Source of the DNA: Massilia phyllostachyos | GTDB taxonomy: Bacteria; Pseudomonadota; Gammaproteobacteria; Burkholderiales; Burkholderiaceae_D | DNA length: 64,000 nt | Assembly: GCF_021044825.1 (NCBI RefSeq) | Contig: NZ_JAJNOC010000001.1 | Span: 1,488,001 to 1,552,000 of the forward strand | Reading direction: 5' to 3' | Shown here: positions 24,262-33,217 of the stretch, piece after piece | Numbering within the stretch: the first letter of the stretch is position 1 | Layout of the letters: each line of letters starts with the position of its first letter | Translations under genes and position numbers: made by a program | Notes under the pieces: model-generated | Told to the model about the DNA's origin: nothing | Database searches by the model: none | The model's input: the letters and a program-made list of their open reading frames with translations, nothing else

Positions 24262-24933
24262 TCAATGGACGAAGAGCAGGGCGATCACCGCCGGCAGCAC
24301 GATGCCGAAACCGATCACCGGCCAGGTCGAAGGCCGCTTGGCCGCATGGTATTTCAGGATCAGGAAGCCGGTGACGCAAAAGATCACGCAGGCGACCGCG
24401 AAGATGTCGATGAACCAGCTCCACACGGCGCCGGTGTTGCGGCCCTTGTGCATGTCGTTGAGCCAGGAGATCCAGCCGCGGTCGGTCTTCTCGTATTCGG
24501 CGCCGCCGTCGACCGCAATGCGCAGCCAGGCGTCGCCGCCAGGGCGGGGCAGGGCGACGTAGGCGTCGTCCTCGCTCCATTCGGCGCGGATTCCCCGCAC
24601 GTCGACCGGGAAGGACGCATTGGCCCAGTCCGCGATCTCGCTCGGCAGCGGCACTTCGGCGTCGACGTGGTCCTGGGCGTATTTCTCCAGCTGGGCGCGC
24701 AGCGGCGCCGGCAGCGTGGCCTTCAGGCGCATGACTTCCGGCTTGGCCTCGATGTGGACGGCGTTGTTCAGGGTGATGCCGGTAAAGCTGAACAGCAGCA
24801 TGGCCATCAGGCAGATGGCGGAACTGATCCAGTGCCACTGGTGCAACTGCTTCAAATACATGGCACGGCCTGCGCCGGGCAAGGTCGGGGCCGCTTTGTT
24901 CGGGATGGAAGTGGTAGGACCGGTTGAGTTCAT
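24262..24933 (-). CDS. PepSY-associated membrane protein
   Basis: 223 residues. First helix at about 33-55 (HQWHWISSAICLMAMLLFSF, TGITLNNAVHIEAKP), a periplasmic PepSY-like region of about 110 residues with RGWISWLNDMHKGRNTG, then two more helices (about 168-190 and 203-222). The His in HQWHW and in DMHKGRNTG are conserved in PepSY_TM proteins and may bind haem or other redox groups. These proteins often act as membrane electron carriers in ferric reductase loci. First gene of the operon. ATG 24933 is only 5 nt from a Fur box, so the mRNA may be leaderless; Met25 (24861) is an alternative start. Confidence 0.85.
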   Translation of the reverse strand: MNSTGPTTSIPNKAAPTLPGAGRAMYLKQLHQWHWISSAICLMAMLLFSFTGITLNNAVHIEAKPEVMRLKATLPAPLRAQLEKYAQDHVDAEVPLPSEIADWANASFPVDVRGIRAEWSEDDAYVALPRPGGDAWLRIAVDGGAEYEKTDRGWISWLNDMHKGRNTGAVWSWFIDIFAVACVIFCVTGFLILKYHAAKRPSTWPVIGFGIVLPAVIALLFVH

Positions 24934-24937
24934 CCTT

Positions 24938-24968
24938 AAATGATAACGATTATCATTTACCTGGTCAA
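24938..24968 (-). promoter_or_regulatory. Fur box overlapping the promoter of the PepSY-DUF2271-ApbE operon
   Basis: AAATGATAACGATTATCATT (24938-24957) matches the 19-bp Fur consensus of inverted GATAAT hexamers closely. On the minus strand TTGACC (24963-24968) and TATCAT (24940-24945) are spaced by exactly 17 nt, so the Fur site covers the -10 and spacer. Binding of Fe-Fur should block transcription when iron is plentiful. Confidence 0.85.
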
Positions 24969-25208
24969 CATTGGAATGTCGCTTTACAAATAGAAATAAA
25001 TAATTTATGGGCGCAGGGTCCGCCTTGACTTCTCGCTTGCGTTACAATACCCAGCGCAAATTGGCAGGATGGCGCAGCCGTCCTCTGGAATTCGTCCTTC
25101 CCCCACAACTTGAGAAGTAAGTGCGATCCGCTAACCGGTCAGGCCGTGTCGCGGAAGGTTAGACTAACCCGCCCCACACTCGCGAAGCGCGAAGAAAGGT
25201 GAGCAAGA

Positions 25209-28064
25209 ATGATGCAGCAACAAACAGCCAACTCCTACCTGTTCGGCGGTAATGCGCCGTACGTGGAAGAGTTGTACGAGGCCTATCTGAACAATCCGGG
25301 TTCGGTCCCGGACAACTGGCGCGCCTACTTCGACCAGATGCAGCACGTGCCTGCGGTCGACGGCAGCGCCCGCCCGGACGTGGTCCACTCGTCCGTCATC
25401 GCCTCGTTCGCGGAACGCGCCAAGCAGGGCCCGATCCGTACCGTCACCGCGACCCCCGACGCCGAACTCGGCCGCAAGCGCGTCGCCGTCACCCAGCTGA
25501 TCGCCGCCTACCGCTACCTCGGTTCGCGCTGGGCCAACCTGGACCCGCTGCAGCGCCAGGAACGTCCGCCCCTGCCGGAACTCGACCCGGCCTTCTACGG
25601 CTTCACCGAGGCGGACCTGGACACCGTCTTCAACATCAGCAATACCTACTTCGGCAAGGAAACCGCGCCCCTGCGCGACATCCTGAACTGGCTGCGCGAC
25701 ACGTACTGCCGTTCGATCGGCGCCGAGTTCATGTACATCAGCGACCCGACCGAAAAGCGCTGGCTGCAGGAACGCCTGGAGTCGATCCGCTCGACCCCGA
25801 CCTTCTCGGCCGAAAAGAAAAAGCACATCCTCGAGCGACTCACCGCGGCCGAAGGCCTGGAGCGCTACCTCCACACCAAGTACGTCGGCGCCAAGCGTTT
25901 CTCGCTGGAAGGCGGCGAATCCTTCATCGCCTCGATGGACGAAGTCATCCAGCGCGCCGGTGAAAAAGGTGTGCAGGAAATCGTCATCGGCATGGCCCAC
26001 CGCGGCCGCCTGAACGTGCTGGTCAACACCCTGGGCAAGAGCCCGGCCGACCTGTTCGAAGAATTCGAAGGCAAGCACGCCGACGACCTGCCGGCGGGCG
26101 ACGTCAAGTACCACCAGGGCTTCTCGAGCGACATCTCGACCCCGGGCGGCCCGGTCCACCTGTCGCTGGCCTTCAACCCGTCGCACCTGGAAATCGTGAA
26201 TCCGGTCGTCGAAGGTTCGGTCAAGGCGCGCATGGAACGCCGCGGCGACCGCAAGGGCAAGGAAGTGCTGCCGATCCTGGTGCACGGCGACGCCGCGTTC
26301 GCCGGCCAGGGCGTGGTCATGGAAACCCTGAACCTGGCCCAGACCCGCGGCTACGGCACCGGCGGCACCGTCCACATCGTCATCAACAACCAGATCGGCT
26401 TCACCACCTCGGACCCGCGCGACGCCCGTTCGACCATCTACTGCTCGGACGTCGTCAAGATGATCGAAGCACCGGTGCTGCACGTGAACGCGGACGACCC
26501 GGAAGCGGTCGTGCTGGCCTCGCAGCTGGCGATGGACTACCGCACCGAGTTCGGCAAGGACGTGGTGGTGGACATCGTCTGCTACCGCAAACTGGGCCAC
26601 AACGAGCAGGACACGCCGGCGCTGACCCAGCCGCTGATGTACAAGAAGATCGCCAAGCACCCGGGCACCCGCAAGCTGTACGCGGAGAAACTGGCTGCGC
26701 AGAACACCATCGCCGCCGACGGCGGTGACCAGCTGGTCGCCGAATACCGCAACGCGATGGACGCCGGCAAGCACACGGTCGATCCGGTGCTGACCAACTT
26801 CAAGAACAAGTACGCCGTCGACTGGGCGCCGTTCCTGAACAAGAAGTGGACCGACGCCGCCGACACCGCGGTGCCGATCACCGAACTGAAGCGCCTGGCC
26901 GAACGCATCACCAAGGTGCCGGAAGGCTTCAAGCCGCACTCGCTGGTCGAGAAGGTCCTGAACGACCGCGCCAATATGGGCAAGGGCGAGATGAACCTCG
27001 ACTGGGGCATGGGCGAGCACCTGGCCTTCGCCTCGCTGCTGTCCTCGGGCTATGCGATCCGCCTGTCGGGCCAGGACGCAGGGCGCGGTACGTTTGTCCA
27101 CCGCCACGCCGTGCTGCACGACCAGAACCGCGAGCGCTGGGACCAGGGCATCTACCTGCCGCTGGCCAATGTCTCGGACAACCAGGCCAACTTCACCGTG
27201 ATCGACTCGGTGCTGTCGGAAGAAGCGGTGCTCGGCTTCGAGTACGGCTACTCGACCGCCGAACCGAACACGCTGACCATCTGGGAAGCCCAGTTCGGCG
27301 ACTTCGTCAACGGCGCGCAAGTCGTCATCGACCAGTTCATCGCTTCGGGCGAAGTGAAGTGGGGCCGCGCCTCGGGCCTGGTCATGATGCTGCCGCACGG
27401 CTATGAAGGCCAGGGTCCGGAGCACTCGTCGGCCCGTATCGAGCGCTTCCTGCAACTGTGCGCCGACAACAATATGCAAGTCGTGCAGCCGACCACGGCC
27501 GCCCAGATCTTCCACCTGCTGCGCCGCCAGATGGTGCGCCAGTTCCGCAAGCCGCTGGTGATCTTCACGCCGAAGTCGCTGCTGCGTAACAAGGACGCCG
27601 GCTCGCCGCTGACCGACCTGGCCAAGGGCGGTTTCCAGACCGTCATCGGCGAAGTCGACGAGAAGATCGAAGCGTCGAAGGTCAAGCGCGTGCAGGTCTG
27701 CTCGGGCAAGGTGTACTACGACCTGGTCAACGCCCGCAAGGCGCGCAATGCCAACGACGTGGCCATCGTGCGTATCGAACAGATGTACCCGTTCCCGCAC
27801 AAGTCCTTCGCCGCGGAACTCAAGAAGTATCCGAACGCGCTCGAGGTGGTGTGGGTGCAGGACGAGCCGCAGAACCAGGGTCCGTGGTTCCAGATCCAGC
27901 ACAACGTCTTCGAGAGCATGGAAGACGGCCAGCGCCTGGCCTATGCCGGCCGCGCCGCTTCCTCGTCGCCTGCGGTCGGTTATGCCGACAAGCACGTGGC
28001 GCAGCAGAAGGAACTGCTGGAAACCGCGTTCTCGAAGCTCAAAGGCTTCATCCTGACGAAATAA
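25209..28064 (+). CDS. sucA: 2-Oxoglutarate dehydrogenase E1 component
   Basis: 951 residues, full length. N-terminal segment ANSYLFGGNAPYVEELYEAY is typical of E1o and helps E2 binding. The thiamine-diphosphate domain shows MAHRGRLNVLVNTLGK, HGDAAFAGQGVVMETLNLAQ and NNQIGFTTSDPRDARS; the C-terminal transketolase-type domain has MLPHGYEGQGPEHSSARIER. It decarboxylates 2-oxoglutarate in the TCA cycle and passes the succinyl group to the lipoyl arm of SucB. AAAGGTGAG lies just upstream of the start (two adjacent ATG codons). Followed by an intercistronic terminator-like hairpin before sucB. Confidence 0.97.
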   Translation: MMQQQTANSYLFGGNAPYVEELYEAYLNNPGSVPDNWRAYFDQMQHVPAVDGSARPDVVHSSVIASFAERAKQGPIRTVTATPDAELGRKRVAVTQLIAAYRYLGSRWANLDPLQRQERPPLPELDPAFYGFTEADLDTVFNISNTYFGKETAPLRDILNWLRDTYCRSIGAEFMYISDPTEKRWLQERLESIRSTPTFSAEKKKHILERLTAAEGLERYLHTKYVGAKRFSLEGGESFIASMDEVIQRAGEKGVQEIVIGMAHRGRLNVLVNTLGKSPADLFEEFEGKHADDLPAGDVKYHQGFSSDISTPGGPVHLSLAFNPSHLEIVNPVVEGSVKARMERRGDRKGKEVLPILVHGDAAFAGQGVVMETLNLAQTRGYGTGGTVHIVINNQIGFTTSDPRDARSTIYCSDVVKMIEAPVLHVNADDPEAVVLASQLAMDYRTEFGKDVVVDIVCYRKLGHNEQDTPALTQPLMYKKIAKHPGTRKLYAEKLAAQNTIAADGGDQLVAEYRNAMDAGKHTVDPVLTNFKNKYAVDWAPFLNKKWTDAADTAVPITELKRLAERITKVPEGFKPHSLVEKVLNDRANMGKGEMNLDWGMGEHLAFASLLSSGYAIRLSGQDAGRGTFVHRHAVLHDQNRERWDQGIYLPLANVSDNQANFTVIDSVLSEEAVLGFEYGYSTAEPNTLTIWEAQFGDFVNGAQVVIDQFIASGEVKWGRASGLVMMLPHGYEGQGPEHSSARIERFLQLCADNNMQVVQPTTAAQIFHLLRRQMVRQFRKPLVIFTPKSLLRNKDAGSPLTDLAKGGFQTVIGEVDEKIEASKVKRVQVCSGKVYYDLVNARKARNANDVAIVRIEQMYPFPHKSFAAELKKYPNALEVVWVQDEPQNQGPWFQIQHNVFESMEDGQRLAYAGRAASSSPAVGYADKHVAQQKELLETAFSKLKGFILTK

Positions 28065-28073
28065 GAAAAAGAT

Positions 28074-28099
28074 GCCCCGGGTTGAGGCCCGGGGCTTTT
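28074..28099 (+). terminator. Hairpin with T run between sucA and sucB
   Basis: GCCCCGGG (28074-28081), 6-nt loop, CCCGGGGC (28088-28095), then TTTT. A strong stem with a short T run within the operon, so it may be a partial terminator that lowers sucB relative to sucA, or an mRNA-processing site. Confidence 0.7.
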
Positions 28100-28130
28100 G
28101 CACAGAATACTTAAACGGAGCTACACACAA

Positions 28131-29384
28131 ATGGCACAAATCGAAGTCAAGGTCCCCCAACTGTCGGAATCGGTCGCTGAAGCAACCCTGCTGTCCTGGC
28201 ACAAGAAAGTCGGCGAAAAGGTTGCGCGCGACGAGAACATGATCGACATCGAAACCGACAAGGTGGTCCTGGAACTGCCGGCCCCGAACGAAGGCGTGAT
28301 CGTCCAGCTGATCAAGGCCGACGGCGCCACCGTCGTGTCGGGCGAAGTCATCGCCATCATCGACACCGAAGCGTCGGAGCAGACCAGCCCGGTCGCCGTG
28401 CGTTCGGCGCCGGTGCAGCCGGCCCCTGAAGCGCCTGCCGCCGCTCCTGCCGCCGCAGCCACCGGTTCCAAAGGCGACGTCGCCATGCCGGCCGCCGCCA
28501 AGATCCTGGCCGACAACAATATGAGCGCTTCGGACGCCACCGGCACCGGCCGCGACGGCCGCGTGACCAAGGGCGACGCCCTGGCCGCTGTCGCCAACAA
28601 GCCTGCGCAAGCTTCGGCACCGGCTCCTGCCGCCGCCAAGCCGGCACTGCAGCAAGTCGCCGCCCCGAGCGCCAACCTGGGCGACCGTCCGGAAGAGCGC
28701 GTGCCGATGAGCCGCCTGCGCGCCCGTATCGCCGAGCGCCTGCTGCAATCGCAACAGACCAACGCCATCCTGACCACCTTCAACGAAGTGAACATGGCTC
28801 CGGTCATGGACCTGCGTAACAAGTACAAGGACAAGTTCGAGAAAGAACACGGCGTCAAGCTGGGCTTCATGTCCTTCTTCGTCAAGGCCGCCGTCGCAGC
28901 CCTGAAGAAGTACCCGATCCTGAACGCGTCGGTCGACGGCAACGACATCGTCTACCACGGCTACTTCGACATCGGTATCGCCGTCGGTTCGCCGCGCGGC
29001 CTGGTGGTGCCGATCCTGCGCAACGCCGACCAGCTGAGCATCGCCGAGATCGAGAAGAAGATCGGCGAATTCGGCCAGAAAGCCAAGGACGGCAAGCTGA
29101 CCCTGGAAGACCTGAACGGCGGTACCTTCTCGATCTCGAACGGCGGCGTGTTCGGTTCGATGCTGTCGACCCCGATCATCAACCCGCCGCAGTCGGCGAT
29201 CCTGGGCGTGCACGCGACCAAGGAACGCGCCGTCGTCGAAAACGGCCAGATCGTCATCCGCCCGATGAACTACCTGGCCATGTCCTACGACCACCGCATC
29301 ATCGACGGCCGCGAAGCCGTGCTGGGCCTGGTCGCGATGAAGGACGCGCTGGAAGATCCGTCGCGCCTGCTGCTCGACCTGTAA
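28131..29384 (+). CDS. sucB: Dihydrolipoamide succinyltransferase E2 component
   Basis: 417 residues. One lipoyl domain (1-75) with Lys44 in [10 protein letters not shown], an Ala/Pro linker, the E3-binding domain (about 117-155: [20 protein letters not shown]), another linker and the catalytic domain with [16 protein letters not shown] and [17 protein letters not shown] (His and Asp active site). It moves succinyl from lipoate to CoA and forms the 24-mer core of the complex. GGAG upstream of ATG 28131. The single lipoyl domain is standard for E2o. Confidence 0.97.
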   Translation: MAQIEVKVPQLSESVAEATLLSWHKKVGEKVARDENMIDIETDKVVLELPAPNEGVIVQLIKADGATVVSGEVIAIIDTEASEQTSPVAVRSAPVQPAPEAPAAAPAAAATGSKGDVAMPAAAKILADNNMSASDATGTGRDGRVTKGDALAAVANKPAQASAPAPAAAKPALQQVAAPSANLGDRPEERVPMSRLRARIAERLLQSQQTNAILTTFNEVNMAPVMDLRNKYKDKFEKEHGVKLGFMSFFVKAAVAALKKYPILNASVDGNDIVYHGYFDIGIAVGSPRGLVVPILRNADQLSIAEIEKKIGEFGQKAKDGKLTLEDLNGGTFSISNGGVFGSMLSTPIINPPQSAILGVHATKERAVVENGQIVIRPMNYLAMSYDHRIIDGREAVLGLVAMKDALEDPSRLLLDL

Positions 29385-29405
29385 TCGGCAGCCTGTAATG
29401 CGAGT

Positions 29406-29434
29406 GCGGACATGTTCATTATGAACATGTCCGC
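29406..29434. repeat. Perfect 14-bp palindrome downstream of sucB
   Basis: GCGGACATGTTCAT (29406-29419) and ATGAACATGTCCGC (29421-29434) around a single T. No T run follows, so it could be a transcript-stabilising hairpin or a repressor operator controlling the SHOCT-PspC gene. Confidence 0.8.
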
Positions 29435-29464
29435 GTCACAGCAGCCCAACCAGTGAGGACCGCC

Positions 29465-29827
29465 ATGATCTCCGATGAAATCCGGCGCTTGCACGAACTG
29501 CACCAGGCCGGCGCCCTGAGCGACGCCGAATTCGAGCAGGCCAAGGCGAAAGTCCTGGCCGGCGACAAGGTCAGCCTGGACAAGGACCGCAGTGATGGCT
29601 CGAGTTCCGGCGCCTCGGCCCCGCCCGGCAGCTTCGAAACCAAGCTGCGCGGCATGCGCCGTTCGCGGCGCGACCGCTGGCTGGCCGGCGTCTGCGGCGG
29701 CCTGAGCGAGACCTTCGGCATGGACATCTATGCCTGGCGCCTGGTCTTCATCCTGCTCACGCTGGTGACCTCCGGCGCCGGCGCACTGGCCTATCTGGCG
29801 CTGTGGATCTTTGTCCCAGAAGAATAA
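29465..29827 (+). CDS. SHOCT-PspC domain membrane protein
   Basis: 120 residues. The N-terminal SHOCT motif (DEIRRLHELHQAGALSDAEF, then EQAKAKVL) is joined by a Ser-rich linker to a PspC domain (about 65-120: RRDRWLAGVCGGLSETFGMD, then a membrane helix ending ALWIFVPEE). PspC acts in phage-shock envelope stress signalling at the inner membrane; SHOCT is an oligomerisation module. It sits between sucB and lpdA, only 15 nt before lpdA, so it is co-transcribed with the 2-oxoglutarate dehydrogenase genes. ATG 29465 has GAGG 8 nt upstream; a GTG 12 nt earlier is the alternative. Confidence 0.82.
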   Translation: MISDEIRRLHELHQAGALSDAEFEQAKAKVLAGDKVSLDKDRSDGSSSGASAPPGSFETKLRGMRRSRRDRWLAGVCGGLSETFGMDIYAWRLVFILLTLVTSGAGALAYLALWIFVPEE

Positions 29828-29842
29828 ATAAGGAAGCTATTC

Positions 29843-31276
29843 ATGAGTAACGAGAAACAATTCGACGTCGTCGTCATCGGCGGCGGCCCTGGCGGCTACA
29901 TCGCCGCGATCCGCGCAGCGCAGCTCGGTTTCAAGACCGCCTGCATCGACGAATGGAGCAACGCGGCAGGTAAACCTGCCCCGGGCGGCACCTGCACCAA
30001 CGTCGGCTGCATCCCGTCGAAAGCCCTGCTGCAATCGTCGGAACACTTCGAGCACGCCGGCCACGCCTTCGCCGACCACGGCATCAAGGTCGGCGGCCTG
30101 GAACTCGACCTGCCGACCATGCTCAAGCGCAAGGACACCATCGTCAAGCAGAACAACGACGGCATCCTGTTCCTGTTCAAGAAGAACAAGGTCACCTTCT
30201 TCCACGGCCGCGGCGCCTTCGCCGGCAAGGCTGATGCCGGCTACACCATCAACGTGACCGGCCCGACCACCGATACGCTGACCGCGAAGAACGTGATCGT
30301 CGCCACCGGTTCCAACGCACGCCAGCTGCCGGGCGCGGAATTCGACGAAAAGATCATCCTGTCGAACGCCGGCGCACTGGCGATCGATGCGGTTCCGGGT
30401 AAACTCGGCGTGATCGGCGCCGGCGTCATCGGCCTGGAAATGGGTTCGGTGTGGCGCCGCGTGGGCGCGGACGTCACCGTGCTGGAAGGACTGCCGACCT
30501 TCCTGGGCGCCGTGGACGAGCAGATCGCCAAGGAAGCGCACAAGCTGTTCACCAAGCAGGGCCTGAAGATCAACCTGGGCTGCAAGATCGGCAAGATCAC
30601 CAAGGGCGAGAACAACGTCACCGTGGAATACGCGGATTCGACCGGCGCCGAGCAGACCGCCACTTTTGACCGCCTGATCATCTCGATCGGCCGCGTGCCG
30701 AACACCAATGGCCTGGGCGGCGAGACCGTCGGCCTGCCGCTGGACGAGCGTGGTTTCGTGGTCGTCGACGACGAATGCCGCACCAGCCTGCCGGGCGTGT
30801 GGGCGGTGGGCGACGTCGTACGCGGCCCGATGCTGGCGCACAAGGCGGAAGAAGAGGGCGTCGCGGTTGCGGAGCGCATCGCCGGCCAGCACGGCCACGT
30901 CAACTTCAACACCATTCCGTGGGTGATCTACACCTCGCCGGAAATCGCGTGGGTCGGCAAGACCGAGCAGCAACTGAAGGCCGAAGGCGTGGCCTATAAA
31001 GCCGGCACCTTCCCGTTCATGGCCAACGGCCGTGCGCGCGCGCTGGGCGATACCTCGGGCATGGTGAAGTTCCTGGCCGATGCCACGACCGATGAAATCC
31101 TGGGCGTGCACATCGTCGGCCCGGTCGCTTCGGAACTGATCTCGGAAGCTGTCGTGGCGATGGAGTTCAAGGCTTCGTCGGAAGACATCGCCCGCATCTG
31201 CCACGCCCACCCGTCGCTGTCGGAAGCCGTCAAGGAAGCCGCGCTGGCGGTGGACAAGCGTTCGCTGAACTTCTAA
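29843..31276 (+). CDS. lpdA: Dihydrolipoyl dehydrogenase E3 component
   Basis: 477 residues. FAD-binding [17 protein letters not shown], redox disulfide [20 protein letters not shown]-binding [37 protein letters not shown], and the C-terminal dimer interface with [17 protein letters not shown] carrying the active-site His-Glu pair. It reoxidises the dihydrolipoyl arm of SucB and gives NADH. AAGGAAG before the start. Probably shared with other 2-oxoacid complexes. Confidence 0.96.
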   Translation: MSNEKQFDVVVIGGGPGGYIAAIRAAQLGFKTACIDEWSNAAGKPAPGGTCTNVGCIPSKALLQSSEHFEHAGHAFADHGIKVGGLELDLPTMLKRKDTIVKQNNDGILFLFKKNKVTFFHGRGAFAGKADAGYTINVTGPTTDTLTAKNVIVATGSNARQLPGAEFDEKIILSNAGALAIDAVPGKLGVIGAGVIGLEMGSVWRRVGADVTVLEGLPTFLGAVDEQIAKEAHKLFTKQGLKINLGCKIGKITKGENNVTVEYADSTGAEQTATFDRLIISIGRVPNTNGLGGETVGLPLDERGFVVVDDECRTSLPGVWAVGDVVRGPMLAHKAEEEGVAVAERIAGQHGHVNFNTIPWVIYTSPEIAWVGKTEQQLKAEGVAYKAGTFPFMANGRARALGDTSGMVKFLADATTDEILGVHIVGPVASELISEAVVAMEFKASSEDIARICHAHPSLSEAVKEAALAVDKRSLNF

Positions 31277-31288
31277 GCCTCACCGACA

Positions 31289-31312
31289 TCCGCGCATCGA
31301 TCGATGCGCGGA
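31289..31312. repeat. 24-bp perfect palindrome after lpdA
   Basis: TCCGCGCATCGA joined directly to its inverse complement TCGATGCGCGGA. It lies 13 nt after the lpdA stop. A likely transcript-end hairpin without a T run. Confidence 0.75.
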
Positions 31313-31320
31313 CACGTCTT

Positions 31321-31351
31321 GCAACGCGGGCGGCATGGCCGCCCGCGTTGC
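31321..31351. repeat. 14-bp stem hairpin upstream of zapE
   Basis: GCAACGCGGGCGGC (31321-31334), loop ATG, GCCGCCCGCGTTGC (31338-31351): perfect pairing. The loop contains an in-frame ATG that would add 12 residues to ZapE but would be hidden in the stem-loop. Confidence 0.75.
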
Positions 31352-31370
31352 GTTCAACACCAAGCATCCG

Positions 31371-32468
31371 ATGAACGTTCAAGAGTACTATCAACACGCG
31401 CTGACCGAGCGCGGCTTCAAATCCGACCCTGCCCAGCAAGCCGCAGTGGACCGCCTCCAGCAGGCGTACGACGACTGGGTCCACTACAAGGCCCAGCGGT
31501 CGTCCGCTTTCAAGCGCCTCATCAACCGTCCCGACGTGCCGAAGGGCGTGTACATGTGGGGCGGCGTCGGGCGCGGCAAGTCCTTCCTGATGGACTCCTT
31601 CTATTCGGTGGTGCCGGTGGTGAGGAAGACGCGCCTGCACTTCCACGAATTCATGCGCGCCGTGCACGGCCAATTGGACGAGCTGAAAGGCGTGTCCGAC
31701 CCGCTCGACGAAGTCGCCAAGCGCATCGCCAAGAAATACCGCCTGATCTGCTTCGACGAATTCCACGTCTCCGACATCGCCGACGCGATGATCCTGTACA
31801 ACCTGTTGAAAGCCCTGTTCGACAACGGCGTCTCCTTCGTGATGACCTCGAACTACGAGCCCTCGACCCTGTACCCGGACGGCCTGCACCGCGACCGCAT
31901 GCTGCCGACCATCGCGCTCCTGAAGGACAAGCTCGACGTACTGAACGTCGACGCCGGCAACGACTACCGCAAGCGCGCGCTCGAGCAGGTGCAGGCCTAC
32001 TACATGCCGCTCAACGCCGCCTCCGACAAGGCGCTGCGTGACGCCTACGCCAAGGTGGCCGACACCGCCGACGAGAGCCCGATCGTGCACATCGAGAACC
32101 GCGAGATCCGCGCGCTGCGCCGTGCGGGCGGCGTGATCTGGTTCGACTTCGCCACCCTGTGCGGCGGCCCGCGTTCGCAGAACGACTACCTGGAGCTGGC
32201 CTCGCGCTTCCACACCGTGGTGCTGTCCGGGATTCCGGCGATGTCGGCCGGCCAGTCGTCGGAAGCGCGCCGCTTCACCTGGCTGATCGACGTGTTCTAC
32301 GACCACAAGGTCAAGCTGATCATGTCGGCCGCGGTCGAGCCGGAAGAGCTCTACACCCAGGGTATGCTGGCGAACGAATTCCACCGCACCGTCTCGCGTA
32401 TCATTGAAATGCAGTCGCGCGAATACATGCTGGCCGAGCGCCGCGGCGCCGCCGACGCCATCGCCTGA
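31371..32468 (+). CDS. zapE: Cell division protein ZapE, AFG1-like ATPase
   Basis: 365 residues. AAA+ ATPase with Walker A in MWGGVGRGKSFLMDSF, HFHEFMRAVHGQL, Walker B in RLICFDEFHVSDIADAMIL, and conserved VMTSNYEPSTLYPDGL. The AFG1/ZapE family acts on the Z-ring in proteobacteria and in mitochondrial protein quality control. ATG at 31371 was preferred over one 36 nt upstream because that codon sits in a hairpin loop and its codons are not conserved; neither has a clear Shine-Dalgarno sequence. Placement next to lpdA is common in Burkholderiales. Confidence 0.92.
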   Translation: MNVQEYYQHALTERGFKSDPAQQAAVDRLQQAYDDWVHYKAQRSSAFKRLINRPDVPKGVYMWGGVGRGKSFLMDSFYSVVPVVRKTRLHFHEFMRAVHGQLDELKGVSDPLDEVAKRIAKKYRLICFDEFHVSDIADAMILYNLLKALFDNGVSFVMTSNYEPSTLYPDGLHRDRMLPTIALLKDKLDVLNVDAGNDYRKRALEQVQAYYMPLNAASDKALRDAYAKVADTADESPIVHIENREIRALRRAGGVIWFDFATLCGGPRSQNDYLELASRFHTVVLSGIPAMSAGQSSEARRFTWLIDVFYDHKVKLIMSAAVEPEELYTQGMLANEFHRTVSRIIEMQSREYMLAERRGAADAIA

Positions 32469-32482
32469 ATCGAAAGGAAACC

Positions 32483-33166
32483 ATGAAGTCTGTTCCAATG
32501 CGTGTCCTGGCCGCAGCCGCCATCGCCATGAGCCTGGCCGCCTGCGCGACGCCGGAAGCGGGGCCCTCGGTGGCGGCGGTCGAGCCGACCACCTCGGTCG
32601 AGCAGGCCGACGCGCGCCTGGCCGCGGTGGCGCAGGAACGCGCCGCGATCGAGGCGCGCTTCGCCGAACGCGAGGCGGTCTGCTACGACAAGTTCTTCGT
32701 CAACCACTGCCTGGACGAAGCCAAGGAACGCCGTCGCGTGGCCCTGGTCGCCCAGCGCAACATCGAAATCGAAGCCGAGCGCTTCAAGCGCCGCGTGAAG
32801 GTCGAGGAGCGCGACCGCGAACTGGCCGCCGCCGAAGCCGAGTACAAGGCCGAGGAAGCCGCCCTGGCCGCCCAACCGGCTGCCGCCCCGCGCGCCAACG
32901 CCGACCTGCCGCCGCCGAAACCATCCCCGGCCGCCTCGCGCATGGCGCGCCGCAACGCCAAGGCCAAGGAAGAAGCGGCCCGCGCGCCGCAAGAAGCGGC
33001 GCGCGCAGCCGCCAGCGCGGCCGCGTTCGAGGAACGCAAGCGCAAGGCGGAGCAGAAGCAGAAGGAAGTGGCGGAGCGGGTGGCCGAGCGGGAGGCGAAG
33101 GCTGCGGCGAAGAGGGCGGAGGAAGAGAAGAAGAAGGCCCAGCAGGCGGCGCCGGCCGCGAAGTAA
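32483..33166 (+). CDS. Coiled-coil lipoprotein of unknown function
   Basis: 227 residues. Signal peptide with lipobox LAAC (Cys21). The mature part has a long charged coiled coil (about 45-125; AERFKRRVKVEERDRELAAA), a Pro-rich break (PPPKPSP near 150) and a second Ala/Lys/Glu-rich helix to the C-terminus. Two cysteines lie in CYDKFFVNHCLDEAKERRR, probably a disulfide. It recalls uncharacterised betaproteobacterial lipoproteins following zapE. A Lys/Ala-rich tail could bind peptidoglycan or the outer-membrane inner leaflet. Shine-Dalgarno AAAGGAAA; 14 nt after zapE. Confidence 0.75.
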   Translation: MKSVPMRVLAAAAIAMSLAACATPEAGPSVAAVEPTTSVEQADARLAAVAQERAAIEARFAEREAVCYDKFFVNHCLDEAKERRRVALVAQRNIEIEAERFKRRVKVEERDRELAAAEAEYKAEEAALAAQPAAAPRANADLPPPKPSPAASRMARRNAKAKEEAARAPQEAARAAASAAAFEERKRKAEQKQKEVAERVAEREAKAAAKRAEEEKKKAQQAAPAAK

Positions 33167-33217
33167 GGTTAGGGGCACCGCGAACGTACCCTTTACCCGT
33201 TAGCCTAGAGACCGTCG

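Noticed and set aside
25025..25048. TTGACT and TACAAT as a promoter for sucA
   Set aside because: Spacing is only 12 nt, too short for sigma70; a promoter is likely in this gap but I cannot place it.
25164..29294. A 1376-codon open frame antisense to sucA and sucB
   Set aside because: It mirrors the codon structure of two well-recognised genes in very GC-rich DNA, has no family similarity, and is rich in residues that arise from antisense reading.
31335..31370. Upstream ATG for zapE
   Set aside because: Located in the loop of a 14-bp perfect hairpin and adds residues not typical for the family.
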